In this document: positions 1 through 5,310 of the stretch, piece after piece
How the letters are laid out: each line of letters starts with the position of its first letter
How positions within the stretch are numbered: position 1 is the stretch's first letter
NCBI GenBank assembly: GCA_003510345.1
Contig: DOMW01000180.1
Coordinates: 804 to 6,113 of the forward strand
DNA length: 5,310 bases
DNA from: Clostridiales bacterium
Lineage (GTDB): Bacteria > Bacillota > Clostridia > Christensenellales > Christensenellaceae
Reading direction: 5' to 3'
The notes under the pieces: generated by a model
What the model saw: only the letters and a program-made list of their open reading frames with translations
What the model was told of the DNA's origin: nothing
Database searches by the model: none
Translations under genes and position numbers: made by a program

Positions 1-633
1 CGCTTCCTGCTCTTTTTTGCGGACGAGGTCGGCCCCGGCGAGAATGTTCGACCATTGGTCGTCGCCGCCCATTTGCAGTTTACAGCCGTGCTTTTTGTTC
101 AGCACATAAAAGTCGTATGCCTGCATCAGCATATAGCTGAACTCAAAAAACGTCAGCCCCGTTTCCATACGCCGCTTATACGCCTCGGCCGCCAGCATAC
201 GGCTGACATTGAAGTGCACGCCGATCTCGCGCATGAAGTCGATGTAGTTGAGGTCGAGCAGCCAGTCGGCGTTATCAACCATAACCGCCCTGCCTTCGGA
301 AAAATCAAGGAAACGGCCGATCTGTTCGCGGAAGCAATCGGCGTTGTGCTGTATGACGTCGCGCGTCAGCACCCTGCGCATATCCGTTTTGCCGCTTGGG
401 TCACCTATCATCGTGGTGCCGCCGCCAATGAGCACAATGGGCGTATGCCCCGCGCGCTGCATATGCGCCATCACCATCAGCATGACAAAGTGCCCCACGT
501 GCAGGCTGTCCGCCGTGGCGTCGTAGCCCACATAAAACGTTACGCTCTCTTTTTCCAGCATTTCGCGCAGGCCCTCGTGCGTCACCTGCTTTATGTAGCC
601 CCGTTCCTTCAGGGTGTCGTATACGTTACTCAT
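1..633 (-). CDS. tyrS: Tyrosyl-tRNA synthetase, N-terminal part (runs off left edge)
   Basis: Class I aminoacyl-tRNA synthetase that activates tyrosine with ATP and charges tRNA-Tyr in the cytoplasm. The first 211 residues are present and the frame is open to base 1. Visible in order: the tyrosine-pocket stretch YVGYDAT (residues 34-40), the HIGH-class ATP motif as HVGH (45-48), GDPSGK (77-82), the tyrosine-specific helix YMLMQAYDFY (167-176) and GGDDQWSNI (189-197). These last two separate it clearly from TrpRS. The KMSKS-type loop and the C-terminal S4-like RNA-binding domain expected in a full protein of roughly 400-420 residues lie outside the window. The ATG start is supported by AGGAG at 646-650, 12 bases upstream, a slightly long spacing. 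The gene begins 86 bases after the aminotransferase stop with no clear promoter between, so cotranscription is likely. The leader is too short for a T-box, which often controls tyrS in Bacillota. Confidence 0.96.
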   Translation of the reverse strand, partial: MSNVYDTLKERGYIKQVTHEGLREMLEKESVTFYVGYDATADSLHVGHFVMLMVMAHMQRAGHTPIVLIGGGTTMIGDPSGKTDMRRVLTRDVIQHNADCFREQIGRFLDFSEGRAVMVDNADWLLDLNYIDFMREIGVHFNVSRMLAAEAYKRRMETGLTFFEFSYMLMQAYDFYVLNKKHGCKLQMGGDDQWSNILAGADLVRKKEQEA

Positions 634-687
634 CTATAGAAAAGTCTCCTCGCTTACAATATTTATGGAGCTTACGTGCTGACCTAC

Positions 688-717
688 GGGTGTGTGAACC
701 GCTCCCGTCCCACACCC
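688..717 (-). other. Small hairpin between aminotransferase and tyrS
   Basis: A perfect 7-bp inverted repeat (GGGTGTG at 688-694, CACACCC at 711-717 on the plus strand) encloses a 16-base loop just after the aminotransferase stop codon. No T-tract follows it in the leftward direction, so it is not a standard intrinsic terminator. It could be an mRNA-stabilising or processing element in an aminotransferase-tyrS transcript, or chance. Confidence 0.3.
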
Positions 718-719
718 TT

Positions 720-1892
720 TCAGTACGTGTATTCCCGGATGATCCTGCCCATGCGTTCCACGCCCGCCTCTATATCCGCGCAGTTGGGCATGGAGAAATT
801 CATGCGCAGCGTGTTTTCATGCCCCGGCTCCACAAAAAAAGGCTGGCCGGGCACAAACGCCACTTTGCGTTCCACACAGGCGGAAAACAACGACTTTGCG
901 TCCATGCCTTCGGGCAGCGCGGCCCAAAGGAACAGCCCGCCTAATGGGCGCGTGCAGCGCACCTCTTTGGGAAAATATTTTTCTATCGCGGCAAGCATAC
1001 AATCGCGCTGTGCTTTATACCGCTTGCAGAGCGCCGCCACATGTTCCCCGAAATAGCCGCCGCGCAAAAACTCGTACACCATGGCCTGCGTCAGGTTGGA
1101 GGTATGCACATCCTGCCCCTGTTTCAAAAGATTGAATTTACCGATCACATCCCGGTGGGCGATGGCGTACCCCACCCGAAGCCCGGGCGACACCGTCTTG
1201 GAGAAACTCTGCAAGCGGCACACAAGGCCGCTGTCGTCATAAGATTTTATAGAGGGAAGCGGTTCCCCCTCATAACGAAGCTCTGCGTAGGGGTCGTCTT
1301 CCAGCACCATCACGCCGTACTGCTTGCACAGCTCGTAAACACGCCTGCGCTTTTCCCCGCTTGTGGTGATGCCCGAAGGGTTTTGGAACGTGGGGATGAT
1401 ATAGAAAAATTTAGGCGCGTACCGCTCTATTTTGCATTCGAGGTCGGCAAGATCCACGCCGTCTTCCTGCAGTTCCACCGGCCGCACATCCGCCCGCGCA
1501 AGGAAAAATGTTTGCAGCGCGCCCAAAAACGTGGGCGATTCCACCAGCATGGCGTCCCCCTCGTTCAGCATGGTGCGGGTAAAAAGCTCTATGCCCTGCG
1601 ACGAGCCGGACAGCATAATAATATCGTCATATTCCTTCATGACGCCGCTGTTTTGCCCCGCGAGCAGGGAAAGCAGTTCGGGCAGGCCTTTTGTATTGCC
1701 GTATTGCAGCACGCGCGCGCCGTCGCTTGCGATCAAGCCGCTTGCGATCTGTGCCAGCGTCTCATTCGGGAACGCTTCGGGCGACGGGTTTCCCCCCGCA
1801 AACGAAATGATTTCCGGGTCGGAAAGCAACGCGAATATTTTTCTTATCTCGCTTCCGGTCACGCCGTCGAAGCGGTCGGCAAACTGGTGCAT
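720..1892 (-). CDS. PLP-dependent class I/II aminotransferase (LysN / MocR-like group)
   Basis: Cytoplasmic fold-type I aminotransferase of 390 residues, about the usual length for this family, with no N-terminal GntR DNA-binding domain; it is the stand-alone enzyme form. Visible in order: the N-terminal substrate loop SFAGGNPSPEAFP (30-42); YGNTKGLPEL (64-73); SGSSQGIEL (95-103), which should bind the PLP phosphate; NPSG with Asn171; DDPY with Asp199 (pyridine nitrogen) and Tyr202; the SFSK Schiff-base lysine Lys232 followed by PGLRVGY; and TLRMNFS with the carboxylate-binding Arg363. These fit the group containing 2-aminoadipate aminotransferase LysN and broad-range aromatic or branched-chain aminotransferases. 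The amino-acid substrate cannot be read from sequence. The ATG is preceded by AAGAGGAG (1899-1906) at 6-bp spacing, and a strong promoter lies 40 bp upstream. It lies between lysA and tyrS; an aromatic or lysine-family substrate is suggestive from context only. Confidence 0.93.
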   Translation of the reverse strand: MHQFADRFDGVTGSEIRKIFALLSDPEIISFAGGNPSPEAFPNETLAQIASGLIASDGARVLQYGNTKGLPELLSLLAGQNSGVMKEYDDIIMLSGSSQGIELFTRTMLNEGDAMLVESPTFLGALQTFFLARADVRPVELQEDGVDLADLECKIERYAPKFFYIIPTFQNPSGITTSGEKRRRVYELCKQYGVMVLEDDPYAELRYEGEPLPSIKSYDDSGLVCRLQSFSKTVSPGLRVGYAIAHRDVIGKFNLLKQGQDVHTSNLTQAMVYEFLRGGYFGEHVAALCKRYKAQRDCMLAAIEKYFPKEVRCTRPLGGLFLWAALPEGMDAKSLFSACVERKVAFVPGQPFFVEPGHENTLRMNFSMPNCADIEAGVERMGRIIREYTY

Positions 1893-1931
1893 CCGTTACT
1901 CCTCTTTTCGGTCAGAATTCATGCACCATAT

Positions 1932-1960
1932 ATTATAGTTTTTTTTACGCGAAATTACAA
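1932..1960 (-). promoter_or_regulatory. Sigma-A-type promoter for aminotransferase (-tyrS)
   Basis: Read leftward, TTGTAA (-35, 1955-1960) and a consensus TATAAT (-10, 1932-1937) are separated by exactly 17 bp, with an A8 run inside the spacer. Transcription would start near 1925, giving a leader of about 33 bases that carries the AGGAG site. That leaves no room for a riboswitch or T-box. The position just upstream of the aminotransferase suggests it is transcribed independently of lysA, probably together with tyrS. Confidence 0.75.
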
Positions 1961-2007
1961 GAAAAACGGGGACAGTGGCGGAGCAACAAAAAATATGGAA
2001 TGAAGAA

Positions 2008-2020
2008 GCGGAACGGCCGC
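2008..2020 (-). terminator. Weak candidate terminator after lysA
   Basis: Just past the lysA stop there is a GC-rich stretch with a small stem (GCGG / CCGC, 5-base loop, 2008-2020), followed leftward by the pyrimidine run TTCTTC and, about 15 bases on, by a T6 tract at 1988-1993. Alternative GCGC pairings exist at 2020-2033. The stem is short and no compact U-tract follows it, so termination here is plausible but unproven. The fresh promoter downstream fits a transcript boundary. Confidence 0.25.
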
Positions 2021-2031
2021 GCCCCGCGCGC

Positions 2032-3285
2032 TCACTTAAACAAACCCGTAAAATCAAACGTGGCAAAATAATCCTTCGGTTCCTCCGCGCGGCGAATCAG
2101 CTCTGTGCTGCCGTCTTCTTTCAAAAGCACTTCCGCGCTCCGCAGCTTGCCGTTGTAGTTGTAGCCCATGGAAAAGCCGTGCGCCCCCGTGTCGTGGATC
2201 ACCAGCAGATCGCCTTTGTCTATTTTGGGCAGCATACGGTCGATAGCGAATTTATCGTTGTTTTCACACAGGCCGCCGGTGATGTCGTATTTATGGTCGT
2301 GTGGGGCTTGCTCTTTGCCCATCACCGTAATATGGTGATACGCCCCGTACATAGCCGGGCGCATTAGGTTGGCGGCGCAGGCGTCCACGCCGATGTATTC
2401 TTTGTAGATGTGCTTCTCGTGGATCGCGCGCGTCACCAATACGCCGTATGGCGCAAGCATGTAACGCCCCAGCTCGGTATAGACCGCCGCCTGCCCCATG
2501 CCCGCAGGCACAAGTATTTTTTCATATGCTTTTTTAACGCCGTGGCCGATGGTATGCACGTCCGGGGCTTTTTCATCCGGCTCGTACGGCACGCCTATGC
2601 CGCCCGAAAGGTTGATGAAGCGTATATCCGCGCCCGTGTCGTTTTTAAGGCTCACCGCGACCTCAAACAGTATGCGGGCCAGTTCGGGATAGTATTCGTT
2701 TGCCTTGGTGTTGCTCGCCAGAAACGCGTGGATACCAAACCGTTTGGCCCCCAGCTTGCCGAGTTTTATAAACCCGTCCTTCATCTGGTCGTATGTCATG
2801 CCGTATTTCGCGTCGCCCGGTTCGTCCATCACAAAATTGGATACGGCAAATGTGCCGCCCGGGTTGTAGCGGCAGCTGATTATTTCGGGGATGCCCGCCG
2901 TTTCATTCAAAAAATCAATGTGCGTGTAATCATCCAGATTGATGACCGCGCCCAGCTCGCGCGCGTAGCGGAAATCCTTCGCCGGCGTCACATTGGAGGA
3001 AAACATAATATCCTCCCCGGTGATGCCACACGCTTCGGACAGCATCAGTTCCGTATAGGAAGAGCAATCCATGCCGCAGCCTTCTTCTTTTAATATCCGC
3101 ATGATCGCCGGGTTGGGCGTGGCTTTTACGGCAAAGAATTCTTTATAGCCCTCGTTCCACGAAAACGCTTTTAAAAGCCGCCGCGCATTGGCGCGTATGC
3201 CGCGTTCATCATACAAATGAAACGGGGTGGGATATTGTTCCGCAATCTCTTCCAACTGTTCTTTTGATACAAAAGGCCTCTTCAC
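2032..3285 (-). CDS. lysA: Diaminopimelate decarboxylase
   Basis: PLP enzyme of the alanine racemase-like fold type III group that converts meso-diaminopimelate to L-lysine and CO2, the last step of the DAP lysine pathway. It has 417 residues, a normal length. The PLP lysine is Lys54 in FFAVKAT. The barrel continues to LSGGIG (226-231), and the C-terminal beta domain carries ELGRY (271-275, Arg274), RPAMYGAYH (309-317), the CEN motif with Cys340 and Glu341, which forms part of the partner subunit's active site in this family, and MGYNYNGKLR (373-382). Some positions differ from the E. coli-type enzyme: HAFLASN (187-193) stands where HIGSQ/HVGSQ is common, and GAHG (367-370) where GAYG is common. 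I recall this form from clostridial homologues. The start is GTG, fixed by AGGAG at 9-bp spacing, since MKRPF matches a natural N-terminus and no better ATG is nearby. Other fold-III decarboxylases (ornithine/arginine, carboxynorspermidine) are less likely given the DAP-type C-terminus. Confidence 0.93.
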   Translation of the reverse strand: MKRPFVSKEQLEEIAEQYPTPFHLYDERGIRANARRLLKAFSWNEGYKEFFAVKATPNPAIMRILKEEGCGMDCSSYTELMLSEACGITGEDIMFSSNVTPAKDFRYARELGAVINLDDYTHIDFLNETAGIPEIISCRYNPGGTFAVSNFVMDEPGDAKYGMTYDQMKDGFIKLGKLGAKRFGIHAFLASNTKANEYYPELARILFEVAVSLKNDTGADIRFINLSGGIGVPYEPDEKAPDVHTIGHGVKKAYEKILVPAGMGQAAVYTELGRYMLAPYGVLVTRAIHEKHIYKEYIGVDACAANLMRPAMYGAYHHITVMGKEQAPHDHKYDITGGLCENNDKFAIDRMLPKIDKGDLLVIHDTGAHGFSMGYNYNGKLRSAEVLLKEDGSTELIRRAEEPKDYFATFDFTGLFK

Positions 3286-3294
3286 GCTGCTTTT

Positions 3295-3299
3295 CTCCT
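3295..3299 (-). promoter_or_regulatory. Shine-Dalgarno site fixing the GTG start of lysA
   Basis: Read leftward this is AGGAG, 9 bases before the GTG at 3285-3283. It supports the non-ATG start of lysA; the next in-frame ATG codons are deep inside the conserved PLP domain. Confidence 0.8.
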
Positions 3300-3324
3300 G
3301 TTCACCGAATATGATACGGAAAAT

Positions 3325-3353
3325 AGTATAGCATAAACGGCGTGTGCTGAAAA
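3325..3353 (-). promoter_or_regulatory. Promoter for lysA
   Basis: Read leftward, TTTTCA (-35, 3348-3353) and TATACT (-10, 3325-3330) are separated by 17 bp, and TGC directly before the -10 makes it an extended -10 promoter. Transcription would start near 3318, leaving a leader of only about 33 bases. This rules out a lysine riboswitch (L-box), which needs well over 150 bases. Confidence 0.65.
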
Positions 3354-3383
3354 GCGCTGGAAACGGGGGATTTGAGCTTACCC

Positions 3384-3413
3384 TTGCATTTTTACCCTTC
3401 CGCGGTGTATAAT
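3384..3413 (+). promoter_or_regulatory. Promoter for the exported cell-wall protein gene
   Basis: A consensus TATAAT (3408-3413) lies 18 bp after TTGCAT (3384-3389), a weak -35. The predicted start near 3420 gives a leader of about 54 bases before the ATG at 3474. The -35 lies about 30 bp from the -35 of the lysA promoter, so the two face away from each other and a regulator bound between them could affect both. Confidence 0.5.
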
Positions 3414-3461
3414 CGTAGTGAACAAGGGGTGTTTGGGAAAGATTTATTCTTAGTTTCGTTT

Positions 3462-3470
3462 AAGGTGAGG
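3462..3470 (+). promoter_or_regulatory. Ribosome binding site deciding the 3474 start
   Basis: AAGGTGAGG ends 3 bases before the ATG, with its AAGGTG core 6 bases away. It favours the ATG at 3474 over the in-frame TTG at 3372. That TTG lies upstream of the likely promoter and would add 34 residues in front of a normal signal peptide. Confidence 0.65.
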
Positions 3471-3473
3471 CTC

Positions 3474-4889
3474 ATGAAAATCATACGCAGGTTGTTCTCC
3501 GTTCTGTTTTGCGCCGTGGCTTTTTGCGTGACGCTCGCGCTTTCCCCGGCCAAAGCGCAGGCAATCCCTTCGTTTGAGGAAGCCGTGATCGTCGCGGATG
3601 ATGTGAATGTGCGCCTTAGGCCCACGGTAGATTCCCCTTTTGTGGTAAAACTGAAAAACGGCACGCGTATCGGCGTATTCTGCGAGGAAGCAGACGGCTG
3701 GTACCGTATTATCTATGGCAACTACCGCGGCTATGTCAGCAAAGAGTTTGTTTTCCTGCCCTCTACGGATATCCTTGTCGGCAATATTTTGAACGACAGC
3801 ACCCCCGTATACCAAAACGCGGGTGAGTTTTCCGGCGAAATCGACACGCTGAACGCGGGCATGGGCGTTACCATCACCAGTATGCTGGGCGATTATTACG
3901 GGATAGAATATGTGGGCAGTGCGGCCCCGCCGCAGGATGTGCCTGTTTCGGCGGATGGCGGGCAGGCCGGTATTTCCGCTGAGTTCCTTTCCGCTACGCC
4001 TGAAGGCTCAGTGCCAGATGACGCGGCGCAAACCCCGGGCGAAACGGCGGATGCCGAAAGCGCGGGCGTGGCGGACAATACGGAAAACGCGGACGCGGCG
4101 GCGGCTGAAACAGCCGATACGGGCGGCTCGGAGGAACAAGACCTCTCCTCTGCTGTGGATACCGGGCAGGATGTTGCCATGAGCAAAGGCTATATTCTAA
4201 AAGACGATGTGAAGACCTCTACCTCTAAAAACGCCGCCAACCTGATAAAGGAAGGTATGCAGGGCGTGGAAGTTTTAAAATTACAGCGCGAGCTGGCAAG
4301 CCGCGGGTTTTTAGGCAGCTCCGCCACAGGCGAGTTTGCCGGGAAGACAAAAGCGGCGGTGGTATTGTTCCAGGAGTACGCCGACTTGCCCGCGGACGGC
4401 ATTGCCGGGGCGCAGACACTGGAAATGCTTTATGGCGACAACGATATCCGTATCACCTACGCGCAGCGCATGGGGATCGACGGGGAAGTGCACTTGACAC
4501 CCTGGTCGGAGATGGACGGCATTTGGCCGGAAGACAGCACCGCCAAAGTAACGGATGTGGCGACGGGTATCTCGTGGACGGAATACCGTTTTGGCGGCTG
4601 GTTCCATGCGGATGTTGTGCCGCTCACAGCCGATGATACCGAGACGCTGAGAGACGTTGTGGGGGAATGGACATGGGAGCGGCGCGCCGTTTGGGTCACG
4701 ATAGACGGCGTCACATACGCCGCCTCGATGAACGCCATGCCCCACCTCGCAAACGCGATTCCGGATAATAACTTCGGCGGCCATCATTGTATCCATTTTT
4801 ACAAAAGCAAGGTACATGAAACCAGCGCGGAGTGCCCCCGCCACCAGGCACAGGTCCAGCTTGCGTATAAACGGGGCCAATTTGAATAG
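3474..4889 (+). CDS. Exported SH3b / peptidoglycan-binding protein with uncharacterised C-terminal domain
   Basis: Predicted secreted protein of 471 residues that should act at the cell wall. Residues 1-30 form a signal peptide: basic KIIRR, a hydrophobic core, and a likely signal peptidase I cut after AQA (28-30). Residues ~36-95 are an SH3b domain (NVRLRP, then GWYRIIYGN and RGYVSKEF). A second SH3-like unit starts near 98 and seems interrupted after YYGIEYVG (141-148) by an acidic, Ala-rich linker (149-236), resuming at KGYILKDDV (238-246). Residues ~257-322 are a PG_binding_1 domain, with GMQGVEVLKLQREL, then FAGKTKAAVVLFQ, then DGIAGAQTL. Residues ~341-471 are a separate domain rich in His, Trp and Cys: WFHAD (376-380), EWTWERR (398-404), AASM (416-419), MPH (422-424), GHHCIHF (436-442), SKVH (445-448), HQ (457-458). 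I recall similar C-termini in other clostridial wall proteins but know no established function. It could be an enzyme or a binding module. The 141-bp gap to the S41 peptidase gene allows, but does not prove, cotranscription. Confidence 0.88.
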   Translation: MKIIRRLFSVLFCAVAFCVTLALSPAKAQAIPSFEEAVIVADDVNVRLRPTVDSPFVVKLKNGTRIGVFCEEADGWYRIIYGNYRGYVSKEFVFLPSTDILVGNILNDSTPVYQNAGEFSGEIDTLNAGMGVTITSMLGDYYGIEYVGSAAPPQDVPVSADGGQAGISAEFLSATPEGSVPDDAAQTPGETADAESAGVADNTENADAAAAETADTGGSEEQDLSSAVDTGQDVAMSKGYILKDDVKTSTSKNAANLIKEGMQGVEVLKLQRELASRGFLGSSATGEFAGKTKAAVVLFQEYADLPADGIAGAQTLEMLYGDNDIRITYAQRMGIDGEVHLTPWSEMDGIWPEDSTAKVTDVATGISWTEYRFGGWFHADVVPLTADDTETLRDVVGEWTWERRAVWVTIDGVTYAASMNAMPHLANAIPDNNFGGHHCIHFYKSKVHETSAECPRHQAQVQLAYKRGQFE

Positions 4890-4924
4890 CATTCCCCACT
4901 TTGGCATGAAAAAGCGGCGATAAC

Positions 4925-4953
4925 TTGCAAAAACAACTGTTCTGGGGTATCCT
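4925..4953 (+). promoter_or_regulatory. Tentative promoter for the S41 peptidase gene
   Basis: TTGCAA (4925-4930) is followed after 17 bp by TATCCT (4948-4953), a poor -10. A better -10 match, TATGAT, sits at 4955-4960 but has no good -35 in range. A start near 4960-4967 would give a 65-70-base leader containing the T8 tract. The evidence is weak and the gene may instead be reached by readthrough from the upstream gene. Confidence 0.2.
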
Positions 4954-4960
4954 ATATGAT

Positions 4961-4980
4961 GTGTGTATGCACTTTTTTTT
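4961..4980 (+). terminator. T8 tract after a very short stem
   Basis: GTGT/GCAC-type pairing (4961-4972, including one wobble pair, 4-base loop) is followed directly by eight Ts (4973-4980). The stem is too short to be convincing, so this is at best a weak or partial terminator between the cell-wall gene and the S41 peptidase gene. Confidence 0.2.
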
Positions 4981-5012
4981 GAAATGTAAAAATCGACGCA
5001 TACGTTTGACCG

Positions 5013-5022
5013 GGAAGGTAGG
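5013..5022 (+). promoter_or_regulatory. Shine-Dalgarno region for the S41 peptidase TTG start
   Basis: GGAAGGTAGG ends 8 bases before the TTG at 5031. The alternative ATG at 5046 has only a weak purine run (AAGAGAAAG) directly before it, so the site favours the TTG start. Confidence 0.6.
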
Positions 5023-5030
5023 TTTGTTTT

Positions 5031-5310
5031 TTGGATAAGAGAAAGATGATAATTCTGTGCGCCGTCATCACGGCGACAGCCTGTTTTGTCACCGCAATGT
5101 TTACATATTTTTATATCACCTCGCAGGAGCGCGGCAACGAGATTCTCCTCGGGTCGGGTAATTATGAAGATATCACAAAATACATGGAGATCAGTGACCT
5201 CGAAAAGATCATCGATGATTATTATTACAGGGACGTGGAAGAGGGCACGCTTGTTTCCGGCGCGCTAAAGGGCATGGTAAATTCACTGGGCGACCCTTAT
5301 TCCGTGTATT
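5031..5310 (+). CDS. S41-family C-terminal processing peptidase, N-terminal part (runs off right edge)
   Basis: Start of a membrane-anchored serine protease of the CtpA/Prc (S41) family, which cleaves exported proteins, often envelope or wall-lytic factors, with a Ser-Lys pair outside the membrane. Only 93 codons are present. From the TTG start the protein begins MDKRK, followed by one hydrophobic segment (residues ~6-29) acting as an uncleaved anchor with the bulk outside. Next comes the typical S41 N-terminal helical region, with LEKIIDDYYYRDVEEGTLVSGALKGMVNSLGDPYSVY (57-93 in parts); the closing ALKGMVNSLGDPYSVY segment is highly characteristic of the family just before its PDZ domain. The PDZ and catalytic domains are off the window, so the active-site residues cannot be checked. 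An ATG at 5046 would remove the basic residues before the anchor and has a poorer ribosome binding site. Its upstream neighbour is a PG-binding exported protein, which could be a partner or substrate (inference). Confidence 0.88.
   Translation, partial: MDKRKMIILCAVITATACFVTAMFTYFYITSQERGNEILLGSGNYEDITKYMEISDLEKIIDDYYYRDVEEGTLVSGALKGMVNSLGDPYSVY

Noticed and set aside
688..722. T-box antiterminator-like stretch (AGGGTG... on the minus strand) before tyrS
   Set aside because: It resembles the T-box consensus only superficially: the order and spacing of the ACCGCG part are wrong, and stem I would have to lie inside the aminotransferase coding sequence.
1041..2003. Long plus-strand open frame (320 codons) opposite the aminotransferase
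   Set aside because: It is fully antisense to a gene with clear catalytic motifs, its protein is rich in His/Arg/Ala as expected from a GC-rich shadow frame, and it has no recognisable domain.
2410..3093. Plus-strand open frame (227 codons) opposite lysA
   Set aside because: Shadow of lysA; no domain, no ribosome binding site of note, and biased Arg/Ala/Val composition.
3286..3324. Lysine riboswitch (L-box) upstream of lysA
   Set aside because: The likely leader is only about 33 bases, and the divergent promoter leaves no room for the much longer L-box.
3372..3473. In-frame 34-codon extension of the wall protein from a TTG
   Set aside because: It starts upstream of the probable -10 box, has no good ribosome binding site, and would bury a standard signal peptide behind extra residues.
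4311..4907. Minus-strand open frame (198 codons) opposite the C-terminal part of the wall protein gene
   Set aside because: Antisense to a conserved-looking coding frame, with no recognisable motifs or promoter.
4979..5006. Second possible promoter (TTGAAA, 16 bp, TACGTT) for the S41 gene
   Set aside because: The -10 match is poor and the start site would fall on the ribosome binding site, leaving almost no leader.

Overview
The window looks like chromosomal DNA from an anaerobic Clostridia-type member of the Bacillota, with moderately high GC. The evidence is the clostridial character of the proteins (the TyrRS type, the diaminopimelate decarboxylase clade, an SH3b plus PG_binding_1 exported protein, an S41 peptidase), strong AGGAG-type Shine-Dalgarno sites, and AT-rich sigma-A-like promoters in an otherwise GC-rich background. 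The species cannot be named from this sequence.

Layout. The left 3.3 kb is read leftward: lysA (diaminopimelate decarboxylase, GTG start, 3285-2032), then a fold-type I PLP aminotransferase of the LysN/MocR-like group (1892-720), then tyrS (tyrosyl-tRNA synthetase, start at 633, running off the left edge). The right 1.9 kb is read rightward: an exported 471-residue cell-wall protein (3474-4889), then the start of an S41-family C-terminal processing peptidase (from 5031, running off the right edge). A 188-bp divergent region separates the two arms and holds back-to-back promoters for lysA and the cell-wall gene. A further strong promoter lies just upstream of the aminotransferase. tyrS shows no clear promoter of its own and probably shares the aminotransferase transcript. 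No stretch over 300 bases lacks a gene. No tRNA, rRNA, CRISPR array, insertion sequence or phage gene was seen.

How the genes may relate. LysA consumes meso-diaminopimelate, a precursor shared by lysine and the peptidoglycan cross-bridge in many Bacillota. The divergently read genes encode a predicted wall-binding exported protein and a membrane-anchored processing protease, so the divergent region sits between a DAP-consuming step and envelope functions. This link is inferred from position only. Most of the window is ordinary housekeeping. The least explained part is the exported protein: its last ~130 residues form a His/Trp/Cys-rich module of no function known to me, and its second SH3-like domain appears to be split by an 88-residue linker with no Lys or Arg.
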